A DNA stretch of 64,000 nucleotides from Pseudomonas sp. PA15(2017) (GTDB lineage: Bacteria; Pseudomonadota; Gammaproteobacteria; Pseudomonadales; Pseudomonadaceae), in assembly GCF_001945395.1 (NCBI RefSeq), contig NZ_MSXV01000058.1, positions 173,706 to 237,705 of the forward strand. The letters run 5' to 3'. Made by a program: the position numbers and the translations under genes. The notes beneath the pieces are model-generated. The model saw only the letters and a list, made by a program, of their open reading frames with translations, was not told where the DNA came from and did no database searches. This document shows, in pieces, positions 42,709 to 51,136 of this stretch. The first letter of the stretch is position 1; the number at the start of each line of letters is the position of its first letter.

Positions 42709-44484
42709 ATGCTCCGCCAGCCCCTGCTGCGCCCCGTTTTCAGCGCTCTGCTCGTGGCAAGCATCGCGCCATCGGCACTGGCGGCCGAGCCGTTGCGGCT
42801 CAAGCACTTGTATCGCTGCGAAGACGTGCTCGATACCCAGCGCCAGACCTTCTGCCTGACGACACGCGGGGTGGCCGACGGCGAGCTACAGGTGCTGCTC
42901 GATGGCAAGCCGCTGCCGGCCAGGGCCGTGAAACGAGAGGATGGGCTGCGCATCATCCTCGATAGCAAGGGCTACGAGAGCGGCCCGCTGTGGCTGAAAC
43001 AGGGCGACGAGGTAAGCAACCCGGTGTGGCTGTCGATGGCCGGCAGCCACGTGCTGGCCGCCAAGCCGGGTGAAGTGGCCAAGAACATGGACGGCCTCAA
43101 CACCTACGTCGATCTGGTCAGCGTGGTCATCGAGGAAGATGCCCACGGCCTGGATACGGCCAAGGCGCTGGCCAAGAAATATGGCGCCGAAGTGGTCGGC
43201 GCCATCGCGCCGCTCAACACCTACCAGTTGCGCCTGCCGGCCAAGGATCTGGTCCAGCGTGACGCCATGGTGCTGCGCCTGGGCAGCGAGCTGAGCGTGG
43301 ACGCCGTGGTGGTCGAGGAATCCTCCGCCGAGGAGCAGGAGGCATCCGTCGGCACCAGCAGGGAGGAGCAGTTGGGCGAGGAGGAATGGGCCGCCAATCG
43401 CTTCGTAGATGCGGTCAACTACTACCAGCGACGCATTCCGTCCAAGCGTTCGCCCATCACCACGGAGCCGGTGCGCATTGGCCTGATCGAGCGCAACGTC
43501 GACTTCGACGCGCCGGATTTCAAGGACTACCTGGGCGCCGCCGAACGTCAGGGCAACACGCCCCACACCCGTCTGTACAGCCGCGATGCCGACAAGCCAG
43601 ATGGCCACGGCTCCACCGTGGCGGGCATCCTGGCGGCGCGCTGGGACGATGGTGGCAACACCGGTTTCCTGCGCGGGCTGGATGGCGCCGGGCCGGGCTT
43701 CGAGGTGATCGTCGACCGCAACTCGGACGCCGGCATCACCGCCAACATCGCCGCCTCGGTCAACCTGGTCGAGGACGGCGTGCGGGTGCTGAACTGGAGC
43801 TGGGGCATCCACCGCATCGGCGCGAAGAACATTCACGGCGACGAGATCGACTCGCTGGTGCGTTCGGGCGTGGCCATGAGCGGTTACGAAGAGCTGCTCG
43901 AGGAATTCTTCCTCTGGCTGCGCCGCGAGCACCCGGATGTGGTGGTGATCAACTCGGCCGGCAACGGTGCCTCGTTTTCCGGTGCCGACGACTATCGCCT
44001 GCCCTCCTCGTTCGTCACCGAGCAGCTGTTCGTGGTTGGCGGGCACCAACGCAGCGATCGCCAGGATGTTGCCGTGGACGACCCGGCGTACGTGAAACGG
44101 CGCAGCTCGTCGAACGTCGACACCCGCGTGGACATCACCGCCGCCGCCTGCGTACGCGCCTCCACGGCTGAAGAGAACCAGCAGGGCAGCGTGCATTGCG
44201 GCACCTCCTATGCCACACCGCTGGTGGCCGGCGTGGTGGCTTCGCTGATGTCGATCAACCCTGATCTGCACCCCGATCAGCTACGCATGCTGCTGCGCCG
44301 CAGTGCCATGACCATCGGCGAAGAATTCGATTTCGAGCCCACCGACGCCGATGACCTGACCGCGCCGATCCTGCCATCGGAACGCGGCTTCGACCTCAAT
44401 GACAAGGACATCGGCCACTCCGCCCGGCTGGACATGCAGAAGGCGCTGGACCTGACCGTGCGAAGCCTGAACAACAAGCAGTAG
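42709..44484 (+). CDS. S8-family subtilisin-like protein with Glu at the catalytic Asp position
   Basis: A 591-residue protein with signal peptide MLRQPLLRPVFSALLVASIA ending SALA. After a 230-residue N-terminal region comes the subtilase domain: IGLIERNVDFDAPDF (Glu261 where subtilases have Asp in V-x-D-T-G-V-D), DGHGSTVAGILAA (His300), INSAGNGAS (oxyanion Asn) and CGTSYATPLVAGVVASLMS (Ser500). Thus His and Ser are conserved but the Asp is replaced by Glu. The start is set by AAAGGA with an 8-base spacer to ATG 42709; ATG 42700 is too close. It could be a protease with altered activity or an inactive binding protein. Confidence 0.88.
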   Translation: MLRQPLLRPVFSALLVASIAPSALAAEPLRLKHLYRCEDVLDTQRQTFCLTTRGVADGELQVLLDGKPLPARAVKREDGLRIILDSKGYESGPLWLKQGDEVSNPVWLSMAGSHVLAAKPGEVAKNMDGLNTYVDLVSVVIEEDAHGLDTAKALAKKYGAEVVGAIAPLNTYQLRLPAKDLVQRDAMVLRLGSELSVDAVVVEESSAEEQEASVGTSREEQLGEEEWAANRFVDAVNYYQRRIPSKRSPITTEPVRIGLIERNVDFDAPDFKDYLGAAERQGNTPHTRLYSRDADKPDGHGSTVAGILAARWDDGGNTGFLRGLDGAGPGFEVIVDRNSDAGITANIAASVNLVEDGVRVLNWSWGIHRIGAKNIHGDEIDSLVRSGVAMSGYEELLEEFFLWLRREHPDVVVINSAGNGASFSGADDYRLPSSFVTEQLFVVGGHQRSDRQDVAVDDPAYVKRRSSSNVDTRVDITAAACVRASTAEENQQGSVHCGTSYATPLVAGVVASLMSINPDLHPDQLRMLLRRSAMTIGEEFDFEPTDADDLTAPILPSERGFDLNDKDIGHSARLDMQKALDLTVRSLNNKQ

Positions 44485-44561
44485 ACCAAAGCCCTGAACA
44501 TTCACCGCTGGCAGGCACTCAACCGCTCGGAAATGACCCTGCAAAGTGTGAGGATTGAAGC

Positions 44562-44986
44562 ATGATCAAGCACATTGCGCCGCTATGCGGCCTGACCTAT
44601 TACAGGCCGATGAAAAATGTAGGCGAGCAAGCCAGTGCAAGGCAAAAACAGCCGAAAAAGCGCAGTTTACGTGCTGTAAATGAGCATTTTGAGGCTGTTT
44701 TTAACGCAGCAATGGCGACGTAGGTAGTTTTTCAACGGCCTGTTACGGCATGGGCAAGGAACCGGCCTGCACGGCCGACGAGGCGACCGCCAAGGCCCAG
44801 GAGCTGGCGGCCAAGATCGAAGAAATTACCCAGCGCGATCCACAGCGGGCCGCGGTACTACGCGAGGAGCTCAAGCAGGCGAAGCCCGAAAGCAGCGGCC
44901 AGCACGCCACCGATTGCGATGCTTACGACCAGCGTCTCCAGCAGTTGCAAGAGATCGGCGGAGAGGTCGAGGAACAGGTGCAGTGA
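44562..44986 (+). pseudogene. Small gene interrupted by a 140-bp MITE
   Basis: AGGATTGAAGC precedes ATG 44562, which opens MIKHIAPLCGLTYY; a family A element then interrupts the frame. After it, from 44746, the frame continues as GMGKEPACTADEATAKAQEL, AAKIEEITQRDPQRAAVLRE, and ends EIGGEVEEQVQ at 44986. Removing the element plus one copy of the flanking TTA (143 bases) joins the two parts in exactly the same frame, giving a protein of about 93 residues. The downstream part alone could still be made from ATG 44750. The restored product is helical with a few cysteines; function unknown. Confidence 0.65.
44603..44742. repeat. 140-bp MITE-like palindromic element (family A, copy 2)
   Basis: Terminal inverted repeats CAGGCCGATGAAAAA and (inverted) TTTTTCAACGGCCTG differ at one position. 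TTA flanks both sides (44600-44602 and 44743-44745). The core gcgcagtttacgtgctgtaa, atgagca, gaggctgtttttaacgc is nearly the same as in copy 1 (12851-12990), while the ends are different, so the two belong to related subfamilies of equal length. Confidence 0.82.
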
Positions 44987-45024
44987 CGGTCACCGGCAAT
45001 GGCTACCGGTGACCGAAGCAATCA

Positions 45025-46374
45025 TCAGGCGTCGGTCGACGGCGCCTTGCGCTTGAGCGGCGCCAGGCCGTCCTGGCTGACCAGGCCTGCATCGCTCTTC
45101 GGCTTGTTCACCGTGTTGCGCTTGGCCGGGGTTTTAGTCGCGGGCTTCTTGGCGATCTTCTTGCCGGTTTTCGGGTCGACCTTTTTCTTCTTGGTGCCAG
45201 CGGCCTTGCCGGACGCCTTGAGGTTCTTCGGCCCCTGGTAGCTACCCTTGAGTTCCTTGACGGTACGTTTCTCGAAACGCTGCTTGAGGTAGCGCTCGAT
45301 GCTCGACATCAGGTTCCAGTCGCTGTGGGTGATCAGCGAGATGGCCAGGCCTTCGGCGCCGGCCCGACCGGTACGCCCGACGCGATGCACGTATTCGTCA
45401 CCGGAGCGCGGCATGTCGAAGTTGATCACCAGGTCCAGCCCTTCGACATCCAGGCCGCGGGCGGCCACGTCGGTGGCGACCAGCACCTTGACGGCGCCCT
45501 GACGCAGGCGGTCGATGGCCAGTTTGCGGTCCTTCTGGTCCTTCTCGCCGTGCAGCACGAAGGTCTTGAATTCCTTGGCCACCAGCTTGCCGTACAGGCG
45601 GTCGGCCTGGGCGCGGGTATTGGTGAAGATGATCGCCTTGTCGTAGGTCTCGTTGCTCAGCAACCACTCGACCAGCTGTTCCTTGTGGTAGTTGTGGTCG
45701 GCGGTGATGATCTGCTGGCGGGTGCCCTCGGCCAGTTCGCTGACGCGGTTGAGCTGCAGGTGCGTGGGCTCGCGCAGCACCTTGGCGACCACCTCGCGCA
45801 GGCCGGCGCCACCACTGGTAGCGGAGAACAGCAGGGTCTGATGCTCGCGGTCGCACAGTTCGGCGAGGCGCTGCACGTCTTCGGCAAAGCCCATGTCGAG
45901 CATGCGGTCGGCCTCATCGAGCACCAGCACCTCGACGTCTTCGAACAGCAGGTTGCCGGCGTTGGCATGCTCGATCAGGCGCCCCGGCGTACCGATGACG
46001 ATATCGATCTTGCGCAGCATGGCGGCCTGCACCTTGAAGTCTTCGCCGCCGGTGATCAGCCCGGCCTTGATGAAGGTGTACTGGGCGAAGCGCTCGACTT
46101 CCTTGAGCGTCTGCTGGGCCAGCTCGCGAGTCGGCAGCAGGATCAGCGCACGCACGCTGACCCGCGCCTTGGAGCTGCCGTCGCCAAGCAGGCGGTTGAG
46201 CATGGGCAGCACGAAGGCGGCGGTCTTGCCGCTGCCGGTCTGAGCGATCACCCGCAGGTCCTTGCCCTCCAGCGCTGGAGGAATCGCAGCGGCCTGCACC
46301 GGGGTCGGCTCGGTGAATTTGAGCTCGGCCACGGCTTTGAGCAGGCGTTCATGCAGGGCAAATTGGGCAAACAC
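45025..46374 (-). CDS. DEAD-box ATP-dependent RNA helicase
   Basis: A 449-residue helicase with all core motifs: Q motif (LKFTEPTPVQ), I AQTGSGKT, Ia PTRELA, Ib TPGRL, II DEAD (VLVLDEADRMLDMGF), III SAT, IV IIFTNTRAQAD, V ATDVAARGLD, VI HRVGRTGRAG. A lysine-rich basic tail (about 70 residues, KKKKVDPKTGKKIAKK) probably binds RNA. It unwinds short RNA duplexes in ribosome assembly or decay; it resembles RhlE/SrmB. The start is GTG 46374 (MFAQFALHERLL) with GAGGTT upstream; the ATG at 46392 lies before that site. Confidence 0.93.
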   Translation of the reverse strand: MFAQFALHERLLKAVAELKFTEPTPVQAAAIPPALEGKDLRVIAQTGSGKTAAFVLPMLNRLLGDGSSKARVSVRALILLPTRELAQQTLKEVERFAQYTFIKAGLITGGEDFKVQAAMLRKIDIVIGTPGRLIEHANAGNLLFEDVEVLVLDEADRMLDMGFAEDVQRLAELCDREHQTLLFSATSGGAGLREVVAKVLREPTHLQLNRVSELAEGTRQQIITADHNYHKEQLVEWLLSNETYDKAIIFTNTRAQADRLYGKLVAKEFKTFVLHGEKDQKDRKLAIDRLRQGAVKVLVATDVAARGLDVEGLDLVINFDMPRSGDEYVHRVGRTGRAGAEGLAISLITHSDWNLMSSIERYLKQRFEKRTVKELKGSYQGPKNLKASGKAAGTKKKKVDPKTGKKIAKKPATKTPAKRNTVNKPKSDAGLVSQDGLAPLKRKAPSTDA

Positions 46375-46470
46375 GGGGCAACCTCGATGCAAATGCTAAA
46401 TCAGCCGCATAGGTTACCGCGTTCGCGCCTCGGGGCCGAATGCTTTCTCTCGCCGCCTCGCCGAAAGCCG

Positions 46471-47373
46471 TCAGGCCACGGTCTGCATGCGTCGCTGCTT
46501 GAGCAGCAAGCGCCCGCTGTCCCACCCCACCAGCACTACTGCCACCCAGATCGGCAGGTAGGTCAGGAACTGGTCCGGATCGAATTGCTCGCCCAAAAAC
46601 AGCAGGCTGACGGTGAACAGCAACATCGGCTCCACATAGCTGAGGATGCCGAACAGGCCCAGGGGCAGCAGCCGCGACGAGGCCATCATCGCCGCCAGGG
46701 CGATGGTGCCCAGCAGCGCCATGCCCGGTACCAGCCACCATAGGCGTGGATGCTCGGCGAACATGCCAGCCGGCGCCCAGTAGAGGATCAGCCAGATGGC
46801 CAGGGGCGCCATCACCAGCATCTCCAACACCAGGCCCGGCAAAGCATCCAGGCGCATCCAGCGGCGCAGCATGAAATACGGCGGATAGCCCAGGGCAGTG
46901 ACCAGCGTGACCCAGGAAAACGCCTGGGATTGCCACAGTTCGTGCAGCACGCCGGCAAAGGCGCACGCCACGGCGAGCCGCTGCAGCGGGCGCAGGCGCT
47001 CGCCGTAGAACACCCGGCCGGCCAGCACCATGGCCAGCGGCAGCAGGAAATAACCCAGGGAAACGTCGAGCATGTGCCCGGTCAACGGCGCCCATACGAA
47101 CAGAAACCACTGCAGGCCGATCAGCGCCGCGGCGATCGGCAGCGCCGCCAGCAACAACGGCTCGCGGCGCAGGCGCTGCAGGGCGCCGAGCAACAACGGC
47201 CATTGACGCAGCAGGGTGAGCAGCAACAGCACCGCCGGGATCGACCAGAGCACGCGCTGGGCGAACACCTGGAAACCATCCAGCGGCGTGAGCATCTGCA
47301 CGTAGCCGGGAATCAGGGCGAACAGCATCGAGGCGCTGACAGAGAACAGCACGCCGGGTCCGGAAAGCGTCAT
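46471..47373 (-). CDS. rarD: EamA-family transporter RarD
   Basis: A 300-residue membrane protein with ten hydrophobic helices in two EamA repeats. The family-specific stretches are GVLFSVSASMLFALIPGYVQ, LDGFQVFAQRVLWSIPAVLL, VSLGYFLLPLAMVLAGRVFY and GLFGILSYVEPMLLFTVSLL. RarD was named for chloramphenicol sensitivity, but the substrate remains unproven. GAGGTGCGCG precedes ATG 47373, which gives the usual N terminus. The first ATG at 47406 lacks a ribosome site. Confidence 0.9.
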   Translation of the reverse strand: MTLSGPGVLFSVSASMLFALIPGYVQMLTPLDGFQVFAQRVLWSIPAVLLLLTLLRQWPLLLGALQRLRREPLLLAALPIAAALIGLQWFLFVWAPLTGHMLDVSLGYFLLPLAMVLAGRVFYGERLRPLQRLAVACAFAGVLHELWQSQAFSWVTLVTALGYPPYFMLRRWMRLDALPGLVLEMLVMAPLAIWLILYWAPAGMFAEHPRLWWLVPGMALLGTIALAAMMASSRLLPLGLFGILSYVEPMLLFTVSLLFLGEQFDPDQFLTYLPIWVAVVLVGWDSGRLLLKQRRMQTVA

Positions 47374-47563
47374 CGCGCACCTCGAGGAATAGGAAAGTCG
47401 CCCCATGGTTCAGCCTATCAGGCAGCCGCGCAGTTGCGGCGGCGACGGCGTGCGCAGATACGCGAGCGCCGCTCGCATGAACGGGCGGCGCACCATAACG
47501 GTTCGCCGGCCAGCAGACAATCCACGCGAGCGCCCCGGCGCAGAAAGGCCAGGTGCGATGCGA

Positions 47564-48163
47564 TCAGACGAGTTCGGCGATTCGCTGCCGGGCCGCCTCG
47601 ATGCCACGGGCCATGAACGCTTCCCCCAGGTTGAGCCCCTCGGCGAGGATGACGTTGACGTCATGAATACCGACGAAGGCCAGCAACTGGCGCAGATAGG
47701 GTTCCTGAAAGTCCTGGCTGCCGCCAGCGTAGATGCCGCCACGCGTGCATAGCACGAACGCGCGCTTGCCGTTCAGCAACCCCTGGGGACCATTCTCGCC
47801 GTAGCGAAAGGTCACGCCGGCGCGCAACACATGGTCGAACCAGGCCTTGAGCGTGCCGGGAATGCTGAAGTTGTACATCGGTACCGCCAGCACCAGCACA
47901 TCGGCGGCCAGCAGCTCGTCGGTCAGTGCATTGGCGCGCTGCAGGGCCTCACGCTCGGCCCTGCCATGCTGCGCGGCGGGACGTGTCCAGGCGCCGAGCA
48001 AGGCGCTGTCCAGATGGGATGGCGGTTCGGCAGCCAGATCCCGTCGACAGATGCGATCAGTGGGATAGCGCTCGCGCCAGCACGCCACGAAGTGCTCGGT
48101 GAGCTGCCGCGACACCGAACCCTGCTGGCGTATGCTGCTGTCGATCACCAGTAATTGGGCCAT
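47564..48163 (-). CDS. azoR: FMN-dependent NADH:quinone reductase (azoreductase)
   Basis: A 199-residue flavodoxin-fold enzyme: LLVIDSSIRQQGSVSRQLTE binds the FMN phosphate, VLVLAVPMYNFSIPGTLKAW (P-M-Y-N-F) and FDHVLRAGVTFRYGENGPQG are the azoreductase signatures, and VLCTRGGIYAGGSQDFQEPY carries the second FMN loop. It reduces quinones and azo compounds with NADH and probably protects against electrophiles. It is monocistronic. Confidence 0.92.
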   Translation of the reverse strand: MAQLLVIDSSIRQQGSVSRQLTEHFVACWRERYPTDRICRRDLAAEPPSHLDSALLGAWTRPAAQHGRAEREALQRANALTDELLAADVLVLAVPMYNFSIPGTLKAWFDHVLRAGVTFRYGENGPQGLLNGKRAFVLCTRGGIYAGGSQDFQEPYLRQLLAFVGIHDVNVILAEGLNLGEAFMARGIEAARQRIAELV

Positions 48164-48299
48164 GGGCTCGCTCCATCGAAGGCAGTCATAACGATGGTCG
48201 CGAGGTTAGTAAGCTGGTATCCGATGAAAAAGCGTAATTATCCGCTTCTAACTATCGATGAAGTTGATTTGTCCCGCGCCTGCCCATAGGCTGGAGACG

Positions 48300-48614
48300 T
48301 TATTGAGGCTCGCAGTTGAGCTGCACCCGCAGGCGAATGATGCTGCGCGCGAATTTCACGGTGAGATTGCCGCTCTGCCCGGCTGCCAGCTTCACGCTGC
48401 GGGTGCGCGGCGCCTCGGGGCCATTGCGAAACACCGCCTTGCAGGAAGCGGCCTGCTGACCGTAGTTCTGCACTAGCACGGCGGCCATGTTGTGATCGAT
48501 TTCCTGAGTGCTCGCCGAGACCTCGGCGCCGTTGAACTGTTTTTCCAGTTCGATGGGATAGGCTTGCGCCGCCAGTGGCAAGCAGGCGATCAGCGCACAG
48601 CAGAGTTTTTTCAT
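48300..48614 (-). CDS. Small periplasmic protein, hypothetical
   Basis: A 104-residue protein with signal peptide MKKLCCALIACLPLAAQA. The mature chain is beta-rich (YPIELEKQFNGAEVSASTQE, HNMAAVLVQNYGQQAASCKA, VKLAAGQSGNLTVKFARS) and has two cysteines (SCKA, LNCEPQ) that likely form a disulphide. GGAGGCTGGCC precedes the ATG. A fold like a small immunoglobulin-type domain is plausible; the function is unknown. It is divergent from the LysR gene. Confidence 0.75.
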   Translation of the reverse strand: MKKLCCALIACLPLAAQAYPIELEKQFNGAEVSASTQEIDHNMAAVLVQNYGQQAASCKAVFRNGPEAPRTRSVKLAAGQSGNLTVKFARSIIRLRVQLNCEPQ

Positions 48615-48688
48615 GGCCAGCCTCCAAGGTGAGCCTCCAGTTTAGAACCACAGCCGGTCCATGCACAGCCGCTGGTGAAGGAGATCAA

Positions 48689-49615
48689 ATGAAGGCTCCA
48701 CGCGTAACCCTCGATCAATGGCGCACGCTGCAGGCCGTGGTCGATCACGGCGGCTTCGCCCAGGCGGCCGAGGTGCTGCATCGCTCGCAGTCGTCGGTCA
48801 GCTACACGGTCGCGCGCATGCAGGAGCAGCTGGGCGTACCGCTGCTGCGCATCGATGGCCGCAAGGCAGTGCTCACCGAAGCCGGTGACGTGCTGCTGCG
48901 CCGCTCCCGGCAATTGGTCAAGCAGGCCAGCCAGCTCGAAGACCTGGCGCACCACATGGAACAGGGCTGGGAAGCCGAAGTGCGCCTGGTGGTCGACGCC
49001 GCCTATCCCAGCGCACGGCTGGTCCGGGCGCTGACCGCTTTCATGCCGCAAAGCCGCGGCTGCCGGGTGCGCCTGCGCGAAGAAGTGCTGTCCGGTGTCG
49101 AGGAAGTGCTCAAGGAAGGCGTCGCCGATCTGGCGATCAGCGGCTACAACATCCCCGGCTTTCTCGGCTCGGAAATGAGCCCGGTGGAATTCATCGCCGT
49201 GGCCCATCCCGATCACCCGTTGCATCGCCTGCAGCGCGAACTCAATTTCCAGGACCTTGAAACCCAGATGCAGGTGGTGATTCGCGACTCCGGGCGCCAC
49301 CAACCCCGCGATGTCGGCTGGCTCGGCGCCGAGCAGCGCTGGACCGTGGGTAGCCTGGCCACTGCGGCGACCTTCGTCGGCAGTGGCCTGGGGTTTGCCT
49401 GGCTACCGCGCCATATGATCGAGCGTGAACTCAAGGATGGCCTGCTCAAACCGCTGCCGCTGGACAAGGGCGGCAGCCGCAAGCCGGTGTTCTTTCTCTA
49501 CGCCAGCAAGGACAAGGCCCTGGGCCCGGCCACACAGATCCTTACCGACCTTATCCAGCGTTTCGATGCCGCGCCACTCAACGCCGCGTTCGGCGCGCCC
49601 GCTTCGCCAGACTGA
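48689..49615 (+). CDS. LysR-type transcriptional regulator
   Basis: A 308-residue regulator. The helix-turn-helix is in LDQWRTLQAVVDHGGFAQAA, EVLHRSQSSVSYTVARMQEQ and LGVPLLRIDGRKAVLTEAG. The effector domain starts at about residue 90 (EAEVRLVVDAAYPSARLVRA) and ends VGSGLGFAWLPRHMIERELK. AAGGAG lies eight bases before ATG 48689; the open frame from 48575 is a shadow of the divergent gene. It lies six bases before an alpha/beta hydrolase gene on the same strand, which it may not control since both are co-directional. Confidence 0.93.
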   Translation: MKAPRVTLDQWRTLQAVVDHGGFAQAAEVLHRSQSSVSYTVARMQEQLGVPLLRIDGRKAVLTEAGDVLLRRSRQLVKQASQLEDLAHHMEQGWEAEVRLVVDAAYPSARLVRALTAFMPQSRGCRVRLREEVLSGVEEVLKEGVADLAISGYNIPGFLGSEMSPVEFIAVAHPDHPLHRLQRELNFQDLETQMQVVIRDSGRHQPRDVGWLGAEQRWTVGSLATAATFVGSGLGFAWLPRHMIERELKDGLLKPLPLDKGGSRKPVFFLYASKDKALGPATQILTDLIQRFDAAPLNAAFGAPASPD

Positions 49616-49620
49616 ATCCA

Positions 49621-50433
49621 ATGCCCTATTTCGAGCATCGCGGCTGCCGGCTTTTCCATGAAGAGCATGGCCAGGGCACGCCGGTACTGCTGATCCACGG
49701 CCTGGGCTCGAGCACCCTGGATTGGGAGCTGCAGGTGCCCGCACTCGCCGCGCACCATCGGGTGATTGCCCTGGACGTACGCGGCCACGGGCGTTCCGAC
49801 AAGCCTCGCCAGCGCTACCGCATCGCCGACTTCGCAAAAGATGCCGCTGCGCTGATCGACCATCTGCAGCTGCCCCCGGTGCATCTGGTCGGCATTTCCA
49901 TGGGCGGCATGATCGGCTTCCAGCTGGGCGTCGACCATCCGCAGTTGCTGCGCAGCCTGACCATCGTCAACAGCGCCCCTGAGGTAAAAGCGCAGAAACC
50001 CTCCGACTACCTGCAGATCGCCAAGCGCTGGACGCTGGCCCGGGTACTGAGCCTGGACGCCACCGCCAGGGCCCTGGCACGACTGCTGTTTCCAAAGCCG
50101 GAACAAGCCGAACTGCGCCGCAAGGTCGAGGCGCGTTGGCCGCGCAACGACAAACACGCGTACCTGGCCAGCCTCGACGCCATCATCGGCTGGGGCGTAC
50201 GTGAACGCCTGGCGCTGATCACCTGTCCTACCCTGGTGATCAGCGCCGACCGCGACTACACGCCGGTCGCACTCAAGCAGGCCTATGTCGACGAACTGCC
50301 CGACGCCCGCCTGCTGGTGATCGAAGACTCACGTCATGCCACACCGCTCGACCAGCCTGAACACTTCAACCGCAGCCTGCTTGCCTTTGTGCGGGAAGTC
50401 GAAAACACTGCCGCCACCTCATCCAAGGATTAG
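49621..50433 (+). CDS. Alpha/beta-fold hydrolase
   Basis: A 270-residue hydrolase: oxyanion motif LLIHGLGSSTLDW, VIALDVRGHGRSDKP, nucleophile elbow VGISMGGMIGF (Ser at about residue 97), acid in LVISADRDYTP, and His in EDSRHATPLDQPEHF. It belongs with the small-molecule esterases and lactonases (3-oxoadipate enol-lactonase-like). It begins 6 bases after the LysR stop codon and ends 6 bases before ppiA, so LysR-hydrolase-ppiA could be one transcript. The substrate is unknown. Confidence 0.88.
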   Translation: MPYFEHRGCRLFHEEHGQGTPVLLIHGLGSSTLDWELQVPALAAHHRVIALDVRGHGRSDKPRQRYRIADFAKDAAALIDHLQLPPVHLVGISMGGMIGFQLGVDHPQLLRSLTIVNSAPEVKAQKPSDYLQIAKRWTLARVLSLDATARALARLLFPKPEQAELRRKVEARWPRNDKHAYLASLDAIIGWGVRERLALITCPTLVISADRDYTPVALKQAYVDELPDARLLVIEDSRHATPLDQPEHFNRSLLAFVREVENTAATSSKD

Positions 50434-50438
50434 ACCCA

Positions 50439-50993
50439 ATGCTGAAGAAACTCGCCCTCACCGCCTGCTCGCTGTTGTTCACCGCCCACCTGATGGCCGC
50501 GGAAAACCCCACCGTTCTGCTGACCACCAGCCTGGGCGATATCGAGGTACAGCTCGACGAGCAGAAAGCGCCGATCAGCACCCAGAACTTCCTCGCCTAC
50601 GTGGACAGCGGCTTCTACAAGGGTACCGTGTTTCACCGTGTGATTCCGGGCTTCATGGTCCAGGGCGGGGGCTTCGACGAAAACATGCGTCAGAAGCAGA
50701 CCAAGGCGCCGGTCAAGAACGAAGCCGACAACGGCCTGCACAACGTGCGCGGCACGCTGGCCATGGCCCGCACCCAGGTGCGCGACTCGGCAACCAGCCA
50801 GTTCTTTATCAACCACACCGACAACTCCTTTCTCGACAACGGCTCGCGCGACTTCGGTTACGCCGTGTTCGGCAAGGTGACCCGCGGCATGGAAGTGGTC
50901 GACCGCATCGCTCAGGTGCGCACTGCCAATCGCGCCGGCCAGCAGAACGTACCGGTCGATCCAGTGGTGATTCTCGACGCCAAGCGCCTCTGA
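50439..50993 (+). CDS. ppiA: Periplasmic cyclophilin-type peptidyl-prolyl isomerase
   Basis: A 184-residue cyclophilin with signal peptide MLKKLALTACSLLFTAHLMA. The catalytic region is TVFHRVIPGFMVQGGGFDEN (Arg of FHRV), GTLAMARTQVRDSATSQFFI (Gln-Phe-Phe), and YAVFGKVTRGMEVVDRIAQV. It catalyses prolyl isomerisation in the periplasm. The start ATG follows CAAGGATTAGACCC. A hairpin lies downstream (51015-51040). Confidence 0.94.
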   Translation: MLKKLALTACSLLFTAHLMAAENPTVLLTTSLGDIEVQLDEQKAPISTQNFLAYVDSGFYKGTVFHRVIPGFMVQGGGFDENMRQKQTKAPVKNEADNGLHNVRGTLAMARTQVRDSATSQFFINHTDNSFLDNGSRDFGYAVFGKVTRGMEVVDRIAQVRTANRAGQQNVPVDPVVILDAKRL

Positions 50994-51014
50994 TACTGCT
51001 ACCCTCCCCCCTGT

Positions 51015-51040
51015 AACCCACGTGCCCAGGCGCGTGGGTT
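51015..51040 (+). terminator. Hairpin terminator after ppiA
   Basis: AACCCACG (51015-51022) and CGTGGGTT (51033-51040) form a perfect 8-bp stem around a 10-base loop, 22 bases after the ppiA stop. No T run. Confidence 0.55.
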
Positions 51041-51136
51041 CACCGCAGAGCCCCGCGCTCTCGCCCGTCGGCTGCCTCGCCATTGCCCGACTCTCGCCCG
51101 GCCCATCCCCATCACTCGCCAGAGCAGACTGCATCC

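Noticed and set aside
42886..44271. 461-residue minus-strand frame opposite the subtilase gene
   Set aside because: Antisense shadow; low-complexity His/Gly/Val/Ala-rich residues without any motif.
45325..46743. 472-residue plus-strand frame opposite the helicase gene
   Set aside because: The helicase carries all DEAD-box motifs on the other strand; this frame has none.
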